From Kappaphycus alvarezii (taxonomy: Eukaryota; Rhodophyta; Florideophyceae; Gigartinales; Solieriaceae), in assembly GCA_002205965.3 (NCBI GenBank), contig NADL03000010.1, forward strand, positions 1 to 64,000: a stretch of 64,000 nt of DNA, written 5' to 3'. The notes under the pieces are model-generated. The model did no database searches. It was not told where the DNA came from and saw nothing but the letters and a program-made list of their open reading frames with translations. Below, one piece after another: positions 1-12,400 of the stretch (position 1 is the stretch's first letter; each line of letters begins with the position of its first letter). The translations under genes and the position numbers were made by a program.

Positions 1-1606
1 TAGAACGTAAGGCCACAGAACTCGAAGTCCCTCACGGCTGAACCTACCACTCCGATTTCCCTGCCGTCCAACTCACATGCTGACCCTCCCCTCCTTAGAA
101 GTTTCCCTTCGTGTGCCCTGAACCAAGCAAAATTCACCCAAATCGACAGTTTCGCTTTGTCTATCGGAACTATGACCTGTTCATTGAATGCCCAGACAGA
201 CGCAGCTACATCTTTCTCCCTGCCGTATTACCGGCTCATCACAGTGACAAACCGACTCGGGCTTGTCCTTCTCCGATGCCGTGGCGCCCTTGATTAGTTT
301 CTTGCCGGTGTTTTCTCGCCCCCCTTCCCTTTTCCGCCTCCGTTCCATGCGCTTTGTTCTTACCTGCCCCCTTTTCTTGGCAATGACGTGCGATGTGACC
401 CATCTTATGGCAGGCATGACACCTTACATGTGCGAAGCGGTCTGACGAACAAGCGCCCACCAGTTGTAGTCCCTTGGGCCTGAGACCCCTTTACCACCTC
501 CCTGATCGTTTCACGTTCTGTCGGCTGCGCCTTCGAAAGACGTGAAACAGAAATGACCACGGTGTCTAAATCACCTGTAACCAAGACTGCCTGATCTTGC
601 AACCTTTTTGGGAGGCCGGCCTTGAAGCGGGTCAACAGAACATCCGATGTAATTCTAGTAAGAAGAAACATGGCAGCTGCTCGCAAACGTTTGCGCATAA
701 TGAGCCACGTATTACTTCCTCTCGTTCCACTTCATTCCAAAAAATTTGTCTTGTAACGCGGAACCATGCATCTTGTTGCAAAAAATCGTCTCAAGCAACT
801 CCTAAAACTCATCCGCTGACGCATTCTTATTCACTCCCGCGACCTCTTCGTATACCCTGTGAGAGTCCTCCTCGAACGCATACGGTATCAGACGATGTTC
901 TACCTTCTTGACTATGCGAAAAATCCTTCAAGAGACGTTCCCAAGTACTCTTCGCGTCGAAAAAGGATCCGTCTCCGATACGCCTGCAGTGGGACTCCTA
1001 AAATGCTCTCTTTTATATTTTGTAAGCCATCTTAATGTGATACACTTCTTAGTCGTCTGTTGTCGCGACAACGGTCCTCGCGAACCTTGATGACGCGGCG
1101 ACAGCGTGGTGAGTCCTGCACTAGCTGCCTCCCATAGCTGCTCAAACCTTCCAGTTCTTCCTCCGTGCGGATCGGGTATTGGACTTCGCAATCGGATTTA
1201 TCTCCTGAATCAAGCTCGTAATCCTCGCAACGAACTCCGGGCGGGATCTTATGCTGTTGAAAAACACGCATCTGTAACCTGAGCTTGGCTACCCGTCGCT
1301 CGTTCTTAGCGGCGCGGGAAACGACCGCCGCCACATTATTAGAGATACCAGCCAGTAACTCAGCGACACACGGCTTCATATCATCTCCTTTCTCGTTTTC
1401 TTCGGACGGATAATGGACAATCTCAGGTACCTTATGACCCTCTTCCCCGCCGCGGGGCGCAACGACTCTTCATCATTTTCTGACAATGATTTCCTATCAT
1501 TGCTAGCCGTCCTCTCAGCGCCCGCGTAGAAATCGGGATTACTTCTTGCGCCACGCCTCATATTTTCAGGCAATCCTCGTACGAACGTCTTAACTTGTTT
1601 GTTCAA
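1..1606 (-). pseudogene. Gag (and possible protease) of an LTR retroelement, cut by window edge
   Basis: Minus-strand fragments in changing frames (1606-1376, 1379-1032, 698-405, 460-239) together look like a Gag running leftwards. The clearest sign is a CCHC zinc knuckle, CHACHKMGHIARHC, near 380-421, with the exact C-x2-C-x4-H-x4-C spacing of nucleocapsid, followed by a Lys/Arg-rich tail. The frame of about 160-1 reads like a retropepsin flank (ELDGREIGVVGS), but its catalytic Asp is not visible, so protease is a guess. Pol would lie outside the window to the left. At least three frame breaks make this a pseudogene. The lineage (Ty3 or other) cannot be decided from Gag alone. Confidence 0.6.
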
Positions 1607-1845
1607 CTGTTGGTATCAAAACGACGCGCGATGAAAACGTTTTTATGTTACGGACACCTTCTGTAAGCGCTGTTCCAGGACTTTAACAGAGATAAGCGAC
1701 CCAATTCTCCCACGACGACTAGATCTAAGTCAAAACTCAGCCACCGAACTAGTGGCAATGTTCACACACAAACTTTACCATTAGTTCGCAAAAATGCCTA
1801 GGTTAGTGATACAGCTTTTGTTTCTGCAGGACCCCAGGGTCCCTT

Positions 1846-1854
1846 TATATAGAC
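1846..1854 (-). promoter_or_regulatory. TATA-like box upstream of the left-edge Gag
   Basis: The minus strand reads CTATATAAAGGG here, about 240 bases upstream of the first Gag frame at 1606. That is where an LTR promoter would sit. I did not find LTR borders around it, so this is a candidate only. Confidence 0.3.
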
Positions 1855-2364
1855 CGCAGTCCAGTTCCCGCCTAAACCTTAAATGCAGTCTCGTGCCTAA
1901 ATTCACAATACATATCATCATTTGAAGAGTGCGCGCAGAGCTTGCACTTAAATTCTCGATTCACACCCGGTACACTTGCACTAACCATTGTCTCGTGCAA
2001 CAGTAATGCATTCATGTTGCAGCCAGCGAGACAGGCATTTTGTACGCAGTTGTTGTACGGGTCCCTGATGTCGATCGACTGCAAGGGGAACATTCTCTTA
2101 CAATGCTTGAAGAATCTATCCTGGACTGGGCTTATCAAGAAGCAGCCGTTTTCCACCCTTTCTCACCGCGGACTTTAAATTACAACTTCTGACTAGATTA
2201 AAGTTCTGGAAGGTTATAGATGCTCATGTCAAGAACAACAGTTTCTTTATCCCATTGACAATATTCAAGCATGCTGCGCAGAGCTTCTTTTCCAAGACTA
2301 ATGCTTGAGTAGATGGGGCACGTAACAACGGAAGATCATGCGTAGCTCAACCTCACACTTTAAG
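1855..2364. other. No recognisable gene
   Basis: Short ORFs only, on both strands, none with a motif. It may include LTR sequence of the left-edge element, but no TG...CA border or second copy is in the window. Confidence 0.4.
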
Positions 2365-2856
2365 TGAGAGCGGAAGCTCTTGGCACAAGTCATAAAGACG
2401 TTGGCAGGAAATGCGTTCATCGCCTTGCGTATGCTTGAGAGGCAAGACCTACTTGAAACGAACGAATTGTTTAAATCTCTGGATACCTACTGGAATAGTT
2501 TGAATAGAGTGCAAGCTACAGCAGACTTCATGCTTGACGTCTTTTTGGAAATTTTAAGCTATGCAGCTAGTATCTTGAGCCAAGTTGAGAATGAGGATGG
2601 TACAGAGCAGTTAGAAGAAACGAAGCGACTTGTTACATTGGCTCACAGTATGAAGGGCAATCGCCTTTTTTTCTTTAACTCCAATGACGGGGTTGCACTG
2701 CGACTCCGCGTGCGTGGAAATAAAGCTGTTCAAGGCACTTTGAGGCACTTTGTGCCGTGCAGTCAACATTCAAAGGGATACAACGGTAATAGGACTTCAT
2801 TCAAATTTAACATTTGCGTGGTAAACTTGTGCATAAATGTTATTCCGGGCTATTGA
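2365..2856 (+). CDS. Hypothetical coding segment
   Basis: An open frame after a TGA encodes about 160 residues. The first ~95 look like genuine helical protein rich in Leu and Glu (for example SILSQVENEDGTEQLEETKR). The last ~55 residues look like read-through of non-coding sequence, so an exon end near 2660-2690 is possible. There is no ATG at the front of the frame. I do not recognise the family. A second plausible segment follows at 2887-3198 in another frame, so both may be exons of one gene. This is inference from composition only. Confidence 0.3.
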
Positions 2857-2886
2857 AAGAGCAGGTATCAAGTCTGTCATACTTGT

Positions 2887-3198
2887 AAGCAGTTAAAAGC
2901 ACTCTGGATCGCTGCTAGAACGCCGATTCGCAGTCGAGAAAACACTGCTACTAGAACTACAGAATCAGCCAATGCTGGAAGCAGTAATGTGGATAGAAGC
3001 ACTGGTAATAATGAAAGCATCATCGGCAAGAATCAAGATCCGGAGAATGTTGCTGAGGAGGAAGGCAATAGGTTTCGGAGGAGATCAAGCACGACATTTG
3101 TGAAATCAACTAGACGGCGCTCGACAGAGGCTACTCCGCCGGAACCGGTTCCAAAGAGAATTCTAACGGCTACGGGGAGGCTGGCTAATCATAACTAG
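2887..3198 (+). CDS. Hypothetical basic, Ser/Thr-rich coding segment
   Basis: The open frame ends at TAG 3196-3198. It starts with a CHTC pair and then becomes polar: an acidic stretch (PENVAEEEGNRF) followed by a basic one (RRRSSTTFVKSTRRRS). This looks like a disordered C-terminal tail. There is no ATG in the early part, so it is more likely an exon or a relic than a complete gene. Family unknown. Confidence 0.3.
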   Translation, partial: KQLKALWIAARTPIRSRENTATRTTESANAGSSNVDRSTGNNESIIGKNQDPENVAEEEGNRFRRRSSTTFVKSTRRRSTEATPPEPVPKRILTATGRLANHN

Positions 3199-3787
3199 TC
3201 TAATGGACCCATATTGACAGTAAATTTGTTGCCGTTATGTCCAATATTGTGCACACAAGGGCAAATTTGTCCGTCAACTTGCGGTTGCCAGACCTAAACT
3301 TTGTAGCTACGGTAACATGTCATTTTGGATTTAATCTAGCTGAAAATTGGCACAGACGTACACCATATTGCTCTAAATACAGAAAAAGGACTATTTTAAC
3401 AGAAATTTAAGGAGCGACTGAGTTACAGACATGTGTACCTTGAGTCCACTTTTGTAAACCTTAAAATCGAACATTAGGGATATGCTATGACAATTAAACT
3501 AAACTTACGTAACAAAAATATTTGACCAATGTCAGTTATTGTTGCAGATGTTTTTATAAAATCTCGTACTTAACATGTTCTCTCCCTTTGTGAATCTGAA
3601 ACGACTAACTCTCGAAGCCCTGAAACACAAAACACCAACCCGCTGAGAATATTTAGCGCCTTTTATGCATGCAGTATCATGTTAAATGTAGAAGAAAATA
3701 CCTCCGTACAGTAATGTGTAGGCAAAGATACGCCCCGGTTTCTATTCCCATCCGAAGAGTTTCAAACGTGTCTCTCTCTCTCTCTTT
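3199..3787. other. No gene seen; short TC microsatellite at its end
   Basis: Non-coding in all frames as far as I can see. A short (TC)n run at 3772-3786 leads directly into TTTTTGACAG, the putative splice acceptor of the next feature. Confidence 0.4.
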
Positions 3788-3795
3788 TTGACAGA

Positions 3796-3903
3796 GGAAC
3801 AGATACAAGAAATTGCAACTCTAATGACTAGAAATTTCTTCAGATCCAGTGGGTCAATCTCACGCTCCCAAGTCGATGAGATATTTCAAGCAACACACAT
3901 GGT
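3796..3903 (+). CDS. Putative internal exon
   Basis: About 36 codons are bounded by an acceptor-like junction (a long pyrimidine tract, then GACAG) and a donor-like ATG|GTAAAATC. The translation (EEQIQEIATLMTRNFF...QVDEIFQATHM) reads like helical protein. If correct, the organism uses conventional GT-AG introns. It may belong with the segments at 2365-3198. The length is short and the family unknown, so this rests on splice signals and composition. Confidence 0.3.
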
Positions 3904-4804
3904 AAAATCATTTTGTAAAAGATTTTTCTGTATTTTTATTTACTTTCAGAGAAAAGTTGTTCATTTTATTTACAAAATCACTTGAATTATCTGCTGCTAC
4001 CGCGAGCACCCGGGCATTATATCCCCAAGAGTTGGTGAAATCCTCTCTTCTACAAGAAAAATGACTCTCCTTTGTGTGGAGTTGGGAATCTACAAAACAC
4101 AAAACAAGACTCTGAAATTTCCTATTTCCATGAATAAAATTAGCTGTTACACAGAAATAACCCCCAACCAATACTGAATTTCATTTATCAGTTGTTAAAG
4201 AAATCGTATACGTTATTGTCGCAGTTTCTTTAATACTGGCGTTAAAATATTTTTGAAATACAGAAACGTCAGGATCAGTGTAACAAAATATTAGTTCCAC
4301 GGTTTCATCAAGTGAGCAAAGCAACTCCTTGGTTTTTTTTCCAAAACATTAAACGACTGAACTGTTGGAAAATCCACTTAATCATTTCGTGAAAAATTTG
4401 TGCTTCAGTAGCCAAGGAGTATTGTCAGATACAGGAATTATCCCATCAGGCAGAAACTGATCGGCTACCTGTCTACTTCCAATACCCGTGTCCGGTGAGA
4501 TCTTCGAGGACTGGACTTAGTATACAGTACTTATTACTGCACACGACGAAATTTTCGCGAAAGGCGTTTTCGTCTGTATACTGCTTGAAATACTCTAAAA
4601 AATGCTTTATATCCTGGCTTTCTTGGCTATAGGATCATCTTGCTTCCAAGAGAGCTTGATACGTATTTTAAGGGCTGGTTTTCTATGCTTGTTAGTTGCT
4701 GATGAGTGAAAATCTCTTCCAAAACTGTAGAAGTACGTTGCTACTAGAAAGTACCACATTAAGCAAAAAGAAGGTTGGAACAGCATACAAAGAGAAATAA
4801 GCAT

Positions 4805-4855
4805 GAATCTGACTCGCGTTTCGTGCACAGTATGCACGAAACGCGATTCAGATTC
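4805..4855. repeat. Near-perfect 23-bp inverted repeat (hairpin)
   Basis: The arms are 4805-4827 and 4833-4855 with one mismatch and a 5-base loop, CAGTA. The core arm is CTCGCGTTTCGTGCA against its complement. It would form a very stable stem in RNA or a cruciform in DNA. It lies in sequence without a recognisable gene. It could be the centre of a small inverted-repeat element or a structured RNA. Confidence 0.75.
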
Positions 4856-6112
4856 CAATATAGTGTACACCTCATTAGAACGTTCATTAACCGATTTTGA
4901 GCATATGTGCATGGCAAATGGACTTTTCTTGGTTCTAGCTCCTCAGCTATCACTATGCTGACATTAATGTATGAGTTCATTAGTTTTTTTTTGTCTAGGA
5001 GGCAAAGGTTTACTCGTGGGGTAAGATGATCGTGATCGTGTTAAATCGATGGAGGAAATGGACGGTAGAAGGTACTGATGGTGTGTCTTGTGCTACTGTA
5101 AGGGTAGGTCTTACATTCGCTTATATTTTCTTTGGGTAACTGCGCGCTTCCTCCGAGGATAGGGTCACCCAGAACCGATCCCTTTTATTCATTTAATATC
5201 GCCGAGATTTGCTTGGTCATATAAGCCCGACAAGGTTTGCCCGGGAATCTTTAAACCCCACAATCTTCCAAAACACAAATTTAACGGCCATATTATTTGT
5301 TTGGAGGGGAATGGAAGACTATTTACGCCCGCTTAAATCCCTTGGGTTTCCGGGTTCATTCCTGATGCCCCTTCTCCTGCCATGTGATAAAACTTCCTCA
5401 AGTGTGCTTTGTAATACCCGTGACGGCTATAGATGTTTCAAGTTCTATAATAGGAATTTTTCTCTCCGGGTTCAAGCCCTTTAGGGCCTTCTTCTCAGCT
5501 TCACCCCAGCAACTACCGTACTCGGTCTTGATCGCGTCTTTGTTATTAATAACAACAGAAATGGACTTTCGTCCACTCTTAATGGGCGTAGTAGGGTGAA
5601 ACTGCCTGGAAATAGGCGCGCTGAACTATCGCGAACTCTGAGGCTGGAAATCTGCTCTCTAGACAATTGTAGATAATCCGAGCTCCAATAATATGAGTTG
5701 AGAGCCTGGGTAATATGATGTATGAGCGTTGTCGACGTTTTTTTCCTGGCCATGTCGGTGTGTGACTTGGCTCCTTGTCCTCATCTCAATGGAATGGATT
5801 CCAACTTATGTTTTCAGGTCTTTTGATTTCCTTTGAGGATAAGTTGATCTCATGGAAGCATAGGAAATTGGCACCTTGGTAGTTGGAATCCATTTGATGT
5901 GAAGGTGTGGAGAGTCTTGTAACTTGAACACTCGCTTGCTGGCTGTGACGCATCGGTTGGTGGTCAAGCGGTATTAAGCATTGAGTTTGGATTTGCTTTG
6001 GTAATCGCGTCGGCGGGGTTCTCAGTGCCGGGGATCAGACACCGATGTAATCTTTCCGCTTGCTATGAACTCGCGGCAGCGATATACGATTTACGGAATG
6101 TAAGGCACAGTG
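4856..6112. other. No recognisable gene
   Basis: Only short ORFs without motifs. The 3' LTR of the decayed copia-like element at 6113-9414 would be expected here, but I could not match any segment to sequence beyond 9414. Confidence 0.35.
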
Positions 6113-6628
6113 TCATTCATCAGTTTTGCCTAGAGTGTCTCGTTGTATGAATGAAATGATTATAGTGATCTTTTTGAGGAGGTTGAAGTTTATCATTGAA
6201 ATATTCTCCAGAGATCTAAAAGTCATCGTCAACTTCCATAAGCTTACGTTCTTCGGTGAATGGGGCCTTATAGGAGCATGGGAGCTGTGCCAGTGATTAA
6301 TGTTAATGTTATTGTCTTTTTCTGCAAGTCCTACAATAACGTAGATTTGGGAGTGCTTTGTGTCGAGGTTCCGGAATGAGGCCTTGGAACACAAACAGAT
6401 GTGAATGGTTTCAGAATCGAGAGGAATGTATCGAATGGAGGCCGAGTCGTGCTTTTGAGCTGCGGTAATGGCTTGATGGTGGTTCAGTAGTACAGAGAGC
6501 GGGGAGAACCTTTGGTATCTGTTCGTTCCGTTACAGGGCGAAAATGAATTGGAATAAAGAGGTTGGAAGCGTACCAACTGCGATCCAAGCAGTTTTTCCA
6601 GCACTGAAACGCAACTTGGAGATCTCAT
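6113..6628 (-). pseudogene. Copia-like RNase H remnant
   Basis: The open frame contains the features of a copia RNase H start: a CSKASF motif (ancestral D-A-S-F), then NLDTKHSQ, a hydrophobic strand, KDNN, and HWHSSHA where intact copies have HWSS-K-R. It corresponds to the RNase H at 14927-15337 of the next element. The catalytic Asp of the D-A-S-F motif reads Lys here, which suggests it is inactive. The last ~40 codons drift into unrelated sequence. Confidence 0.6.
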
Positions 6629-7297
6629 CGGCGTTCATTGGACTTCTCACCTTTGGTTTAGGTAAGTCGTTTAATTCTGCCGTAATGTCAACCTTGGAGA
6701 TGTAAGCGCTCTGTTTGATAATGATGTATGATCCAAGGCGGTGAATTTCAATTCCTTTGAAGTCTGTGAATGGTACCTTGCATTTTCTGCAGGGAAATCA
6801 CGGAGATATTATGGCCTATTCGTAAATCTTCAATGTTATTATGGCTTTCTTGGCATCATCTGTGAACAGGGAGGTGGGTTCATGCAGTGTTGAGCTGAAT
6901 ATGGCGGATTTTTCGTGCGATCATTGCTTAAAGTCAAGAATGTTTTCGAAGATCCCAGGTACGACGATTCTATTCCAGTACCCACCGGTTTCCACTTCCC
7001 CGTACATTTCTACATTTGACTTCCAGATGAACCAGCGTTTATCTGGATAGATTTGGAAGCATCCTTTGGCTTTGGGTAGTAGACCAGTCGTTTCGTGGGG
7101 TTGCTTCGCAACTAAGCTTTAGTTACATCTTTAAATATGAGAGCGATTGATTCTCCTTGGGATTGGAGTTTTTCATTCCAAGTTGGGACAATGGCGAGTA
7201 GTATTCGCAGGGAACTCAGTCCGACCGTGGGATTATTGCTGATGACGGAATTTCAGAGAGAAGAAAGGGGAGCTGCAATAAAGATATGTGTGTGTAA

Positions 7298-7717
7298 TCA
7301 GATTGGTGGGGACTCAGCAGGAGAACTTTTGATTATAAAAGTCCACTTGTCAGGTTGAAGTTCACTAGAATCGTTCAAGACCATTTGTTGGATCTCTTTG
7401 ACTGGTCCTGATAGCATGAACTTAATCTCCCCATCTTTGGCTTCAACAAGGGCTTTCTTTTGGTTCGCTGAAAGTTTGGGGAGACATATTATTTTCTCTT
7501 CCAATGTGAATAGGACGAAAAGGTCGTTAGTGCCTTCAAGCATGATAGTTTCGCGGAACATACCTAAGCTCTGTTGCGTCGATTTCGACGCACAGGGATG
7601 GAGAAGGGTGAGGAGCAATGAATTTATCGTCTGTAGAGATTTGGGTCGAGCGATGAGTACCGAGGGAGATTGCGACGAGCGCCGTATAGTCGAGGGCACA
7701 GATATACATTTTATCAC
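7298..7717 (-). pseudogene. Copia-like RT, N-terminal part
   Basis: The segment ALVEAKDGEIKFMLSGPVKE, then LNDSSEL and KWTFIIKSSP, matches the start of copia-type reverse transcriptase, where E-I, G-x-F/W, L and the W-x-x-x-I-K stretch precede the palm. The RT palm should follow leftwards (7297-6640), but that interval is broken in all frames and I cannot point to a catalytic D-D. The element therefore cannot encode active polymerase. Confidence 0.55.
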
Positions 7718-7822
7718 GAACCGTGGTTGTTAAGCTGTGATGAGTCCTTGACGCGGACCTTTCCTCTTTCTGTAAAACCAAATTCGTTCACTAACAGAGA
7801 AGCTGCGAAACTTGAGGATCTG

Positions 7823-8281
7823 TCAGTGACGTGGGTTTAGAGCATGTCTGATGATAGCCTCTGCACGGACCTTCTCGTTTTCTATGCGCGCTATTTCCAT
7901 GAGTGCGATGCGCTCTCGTGTGGATGGTATGTCTGTCAATTCGTCGAGAACGCGATACATAGCTCCGAAACGATTGAAAAGAAGTACGACGCAGTTCTTG
8001 TGTTGTGCGAAGTTCTAAGCCATATCTACCCCAACCGTTAGCTGCTCAAATGGGGGACCTAGCTCGAATTGAGGTGTTAGAAGTAGCTTTTCAAGAGCCT
8101 TGTGAAGAAAGCAATGGGGTCGCTTGTTGTAGCCATTAGATCCCGGGGATTCCGTTGGTACCGGGCACAGCTGGGACCCTAGGTTTCGGGAGATATCAGT
8201 CATGAAGGCGCTGGCCACATTTGATCCCCTTTTGATTGCCGTCCAGATAGGGCAGTCGAAGCTGGCAATAAATCCTTCCAA
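7823..8281 (-). pseudogene. Copia-like integrase, end of core and C-terminal region
   Basis: One frame with a single in-frame TAG (8015-8017). It contains NVASAFMTDI, then TESPGSNGYNKRPHCFLHKA (the catalytic-Glu helix, with the usual E-R-x-H reading K-R-P-H), then after the stop LFNRFGAMYR...STRERIALMEIARIE. The last block aligns with VFGEFPQIR...TTEERADIAALARSE in the integrase C-terminus of the element at 13160-20505. It is clearly the same domain type, degraded. Confidence 0.65.
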
Positions 8282-8949
8282 AAATGGTGTTTCTGCTATG
8301 TCTTAAGGGAAATAAGCCAATACCAGGATATTTTCGGCGTATTATAACATGAATATGAAACTAGTTAAGAAAAGGGTAGACACTGTGGGGCATAAAGTCC
8401 AGAGAGACCGCGATTTTCGGGGTTTCTGGAGGGAGTAGGGACAGTTTTGTATGCGGGGAAGTTGAGTAGTCTCTTCGCACAGCCCGAAGTCTTTCTGCTG
8501 CTTTTTTATGGGGGCTATAAAGACAGGGAGTAACTTATTGACTTTTTCTTGTTGAAGAAGAGGTTGATGAGCGACGACCCAATCGATTGACGTAGTACTC
8601 TATGGAAGTAGTCTAAGTTCTCGATTTAAATCTTAAATCTCCAGTTGTCATATTATGACGGACGTGTTATTGTCAATAGGGTGGGTTTAAAGTTTTCATC
8701 AATCCAAAAAGAGTAGTTGGTGAGTTTGAACTGTGTTATATTGGGCACACCGGCAAGGAGGTGGTCTAAGGGGAAGCGATCATTATTTATTTTTTAAAAG
8801 AGGTTTAAATTGATTCTAGAAGTGGGATTTGGCGACTGGGAAGTGAGAAGATTCCCAATTGTTGACTCTAAGATGACTTTTGTGCGGACATGTAGGGAGA
8901 AAGATATCGAAGGAATGTTGCTGTTGAGCTTTTAACCCGAGGAAGAACG

Positions 8950-9414
8950 TTATTGGTGTTGGAGACAGAACGACAGAACGAAGACAACCAGGCAGGGTGT
9001 GTGATATTTTCCTGAGTTTTCCATAAGTTGACACCTAAGGCAGACGACTTGGAGAGCGGAAATGGTAACATCACCGAGGCGGAAATGGTTTGCGGTGTCC
9101 AAAAATCTCACTACATGGATTGGTGACCAGCTGATGTCTTGCAGCCAATCTTTACAGCATTGGTTGCGGAGAGCTCCGGGGTCGATGAGCATGTGATTGA
9201 GGATACTTTTGCCGAAGTGGATTTCCATCTCGTGAATTACTGCGGCAAGTGATTGGAGAGAGAATGTTGAAGCGGCTGTGTATTTCACGTTCAACGTTGA
9301 GGAGAAACGTTTTAACTCGCGGGGGGGGTAGTCAGTAATATGTTGTTGTCGGCCATGTCCAAGAAAAGGAGATCCATTCTTGAAATTTTGCGTCGTGAGG
9401 ATTCTTTTCTTCAT
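8950..9414 (-). pseudogene. Copia-like protease remnant
   Basis: The open frame of about 154 residues contains HMLIDPGALRNQ, which fits a retropepsin active site with the D-T/S-G triad altered to D-P-G, followed by FRLGDVTISALQVVCLR, a typical flap-side stretch (G-D then a hydrophobic strand). It lies just upstream of the integrase, as expected in a copia polyprotein. The Thr/Ser to Pro change would inactivate the protease. Confidence 0.5.
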
Positions 9415-12400
9415 TCAAAGATGAATTATCGGCATCTACATACGCGAATATTTCAGGGACACTTATTGAGTATATTATAATGAGTGCAAATTTTATATTA
9501 GAGTAATTTTTCACTTTTCATGAGCAAAGAAAAATTACTTTTGAACAAATCAATAATTGTGGGTATTGTTAATACAGAGGGTGGGTATTTACATGTTCAT
9601 CTTCTATTTCATACGGGCCTTGTCAAATTTTTTCAGAACTATACCGGCGACCGTATCGATGTTCTTGAAAAGGTGGAGGCTGGTTGTGTATTTGTGCCTC
9701 TCTGGGCAGGATCGAATTGTATGGACTGGAATATTGCAGCCCTAGCATATGATCTGCCCCTTAGATAGCGCGAGAGGAAGTGGGCAGCTAAATTGCGGGC
9801 TCTCACTGAATGAGTAACGTCTTTCATGCCTTTTCGGGCGTAGGGTAGATGGAGGCGGCTGTGGGGTCTGGGCGAAGAATGCTGTAACAAAAGTCGATGT
9901 GATGTCCAATTAGAAGTGCAATTTAACGCCGTTGACATGATACGAAGTTTAATCTGGCAGTCAGTGCTGTTGTGTCAGGCGAAGATCTTCAATATTTGAT
10001 GCGGCTGTTTTCAGGAGTTCTACGAAGGCGGCTGGGGTTTCATGCGGTGAGTGTTTTCCGAAAATAGGCTTGCACTAGTCTTACCCTTCGATGTCATTTA
10101 ATCGGTTTACGTCGAGTTATGGAACGGACATGAATGCGAAAAGATCTCGATGGTAAAAGATAACGTGAAAAATACACGAAGTAGCAGTTTCACGGTGATT
10201 GCTGCATTTTACTCTGGGTTTATCGTATGTTACTGAGATCCAACGGTTGATATTAAGATCCTGGATATTCGGTTCGAAATGCAGCCTATCACTCAGGTCT
10301 TGCATGACGTCGTCGAGATTGATGTTGTTTATCCGGTTCTTCGCAACAGCCTGACAAATTTTCCCAAGTAGAACGAAGAAGAAAACGGTGACGCCAAACT
10401 ATTGGAGGATTTGTGATGCTTCCATTGGGTCTAGTATAGATTGAAGGAGATGGAAGAAAAGTAAATTATTGTCACCGTCATCGCTATCTGAGTGTCCAAA
10501 TATCGATATTATGGTATCGTCATTCTTGTTCATGCCCATTTTTCGACTCCATTTCGATGCTTGTGGGACCAGATGGGTCTTCTGAGGTGTCGGACGGACG
10601 GTTTGTTTCGAATCACAGGAACCTGTTGTGACAAAGTCGTTACCGACAAGGTTAGCTTTGACTAAATCGATGTAGTGGTTTCTGTGGGCTTCTTTGCATC
10701 CTACAAATACACGTAGAAACCGGAAGAGAGTTTTTTTCCAAAATTATATCGAGTTCAGAGACGCAGTACGAGTCCACAAACTATTGAAAGCGTAATTAAA
10801 TCTATTCTTCCCTTTGGAACATGCGAAAGTCTTCGTTCAAGGCGTTTACGAACCAGTCTGGAAATCTAGTCAGAGCAGATGTAGACCTGAATATGAAGTG
10901 CTTAACATTTTCGATTGCCATTCCATACAGGAATCAAGGCCATGAAAAGGCCATGAATTTTCAGATAGTAGTATTTGAGGAAGTTTGAGGAAGGTAAATA
11001 TCTTCTCGATTAGTTGCGTTTGAGCCCGGTTTGTATTAACGGTTGGTTAATTCGAACAAGTTTGTGGAGGATGTAGAATACTGTGCGGTAAAGATGTAGA
11101 TAAAGATGGTGAACATGTGAGAATAAATCGGTTGAGGAGTAATCTTGGCAGCGGGAGCAGAAGGGTTCGTTTTAGAGAAGAATAAGATTCTTTGGGAATG
11201 TTCTGGTAGTTTCGGCAGTTATTCTTTGGCAGAAGACCTTAAGCACTTCGACTTTACGTCACAAAATTGGGTCGAAGGTTTACGCGGCAAGAGACTCGAG
11301 CCAAGAGAGTGGCGATGCTACCATGTAGGCAAAAAAGGTTTAATAATAATCATAATAACGAGAACGGACCGTTACACATCATTACAACATAAATCTATTG
11401 CAGCAAAACAGTTGTCACCAAATTTTAATCCCAAGACCGAACCAGTTACATCAAACAAATGATTGGAACCGGACCTTATTTTGTCCCGTATTTGACGGGA
11501 ATGTACAGCTTACATATACGATAGTCGGGGATCGGGCCGGTACTTTCACTGCTCCTCCAAAAATCGTGCCATTTCGGACGGCACGGTCCGCAAACCATGC
11601 TAGTGTCTAGTTAGAGGCATAATTTGAGCCATAGTGTCATCTTGCCGGCGCTAGTAGGAAATTAACTTCCTTGCAATCCCAATAATACGTGCAACTGGAG
11701 CTATTATTCCAGCGATTGCTATCGTATTGCATTGCGGAAGGCAATTGGGGTATTTATTTACTCCTTAGATGTTACGACACTGCGGAGCAAGGATGACACA
11801 CTCACCTCCCCACGTCCAAAGAACATGTATATAGCTAGGATAGCAGAATCATTCCGTATAAATTAGAGGTCTAAATCCGGATCAATGAGAGCGGAGCCGA
11901 ATATTTTGCGGGCCAAGAGATTTCGGTAGCGGTTGAAGTTCTATTTCTGGAAATGTATCTTTAAATCAAGGCCCGTTTGTTGATACGCATCCACTGCAAG
12001 TATTGTCAACAGTATGGGAGTAAAATAGCGCCGAACAAGGGTATGAGCTGTTGTAACCCCCGTTAGAAAGTTACGAACCGACGAAGCACTGACCTTAGCT
12101 TAGTTAAATAGCTACCTAAGATAACATTATATAGATATTTCGGTTCTTGATAGCTATAGATATCATCGAACAAACTTAAAATCAATTTCCCGGGGAATTT
12201 ATTCGATCTCTAATTATTTGGTGCACTACCCCTGTAGATTTGTTGCGCGATTACCCTCCTACCATCAGTCCCTCCATACCCATGTCTAGATATAACAGAC
12301 TACTGTAACGTTAAATATAATGAGAAAGGGTTTGTTTCTGCCCCGAGATTCCGCAAACGGGATATTTCCGTGGGAGAGGATACATTTTTGAGATTGGCCT

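Larger units (their letters stand above)
6113..9414 (-). mobile_element. Decayed copia-like retrotransposon pol
   Basis: Reading leftwards on the minus strand, I see in order: a retropepsin-like segment (about 9414-8950), an integrase core and C-terminal region (8281-7823), the N-terminal part of RT (7717-7298) and RNase H (6628-6113). PR-IN-RT-RNase H is the Ty1/copia order. Integrase, RT and RNase H all resemble the corresponding parts of the better preserved element at 13160-20505. Several stops and frame changes interrupt it. I did not find its LTRs. Gag would lie to the right (9500-11100), where I see nothing certain. Confidence 0.7.
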
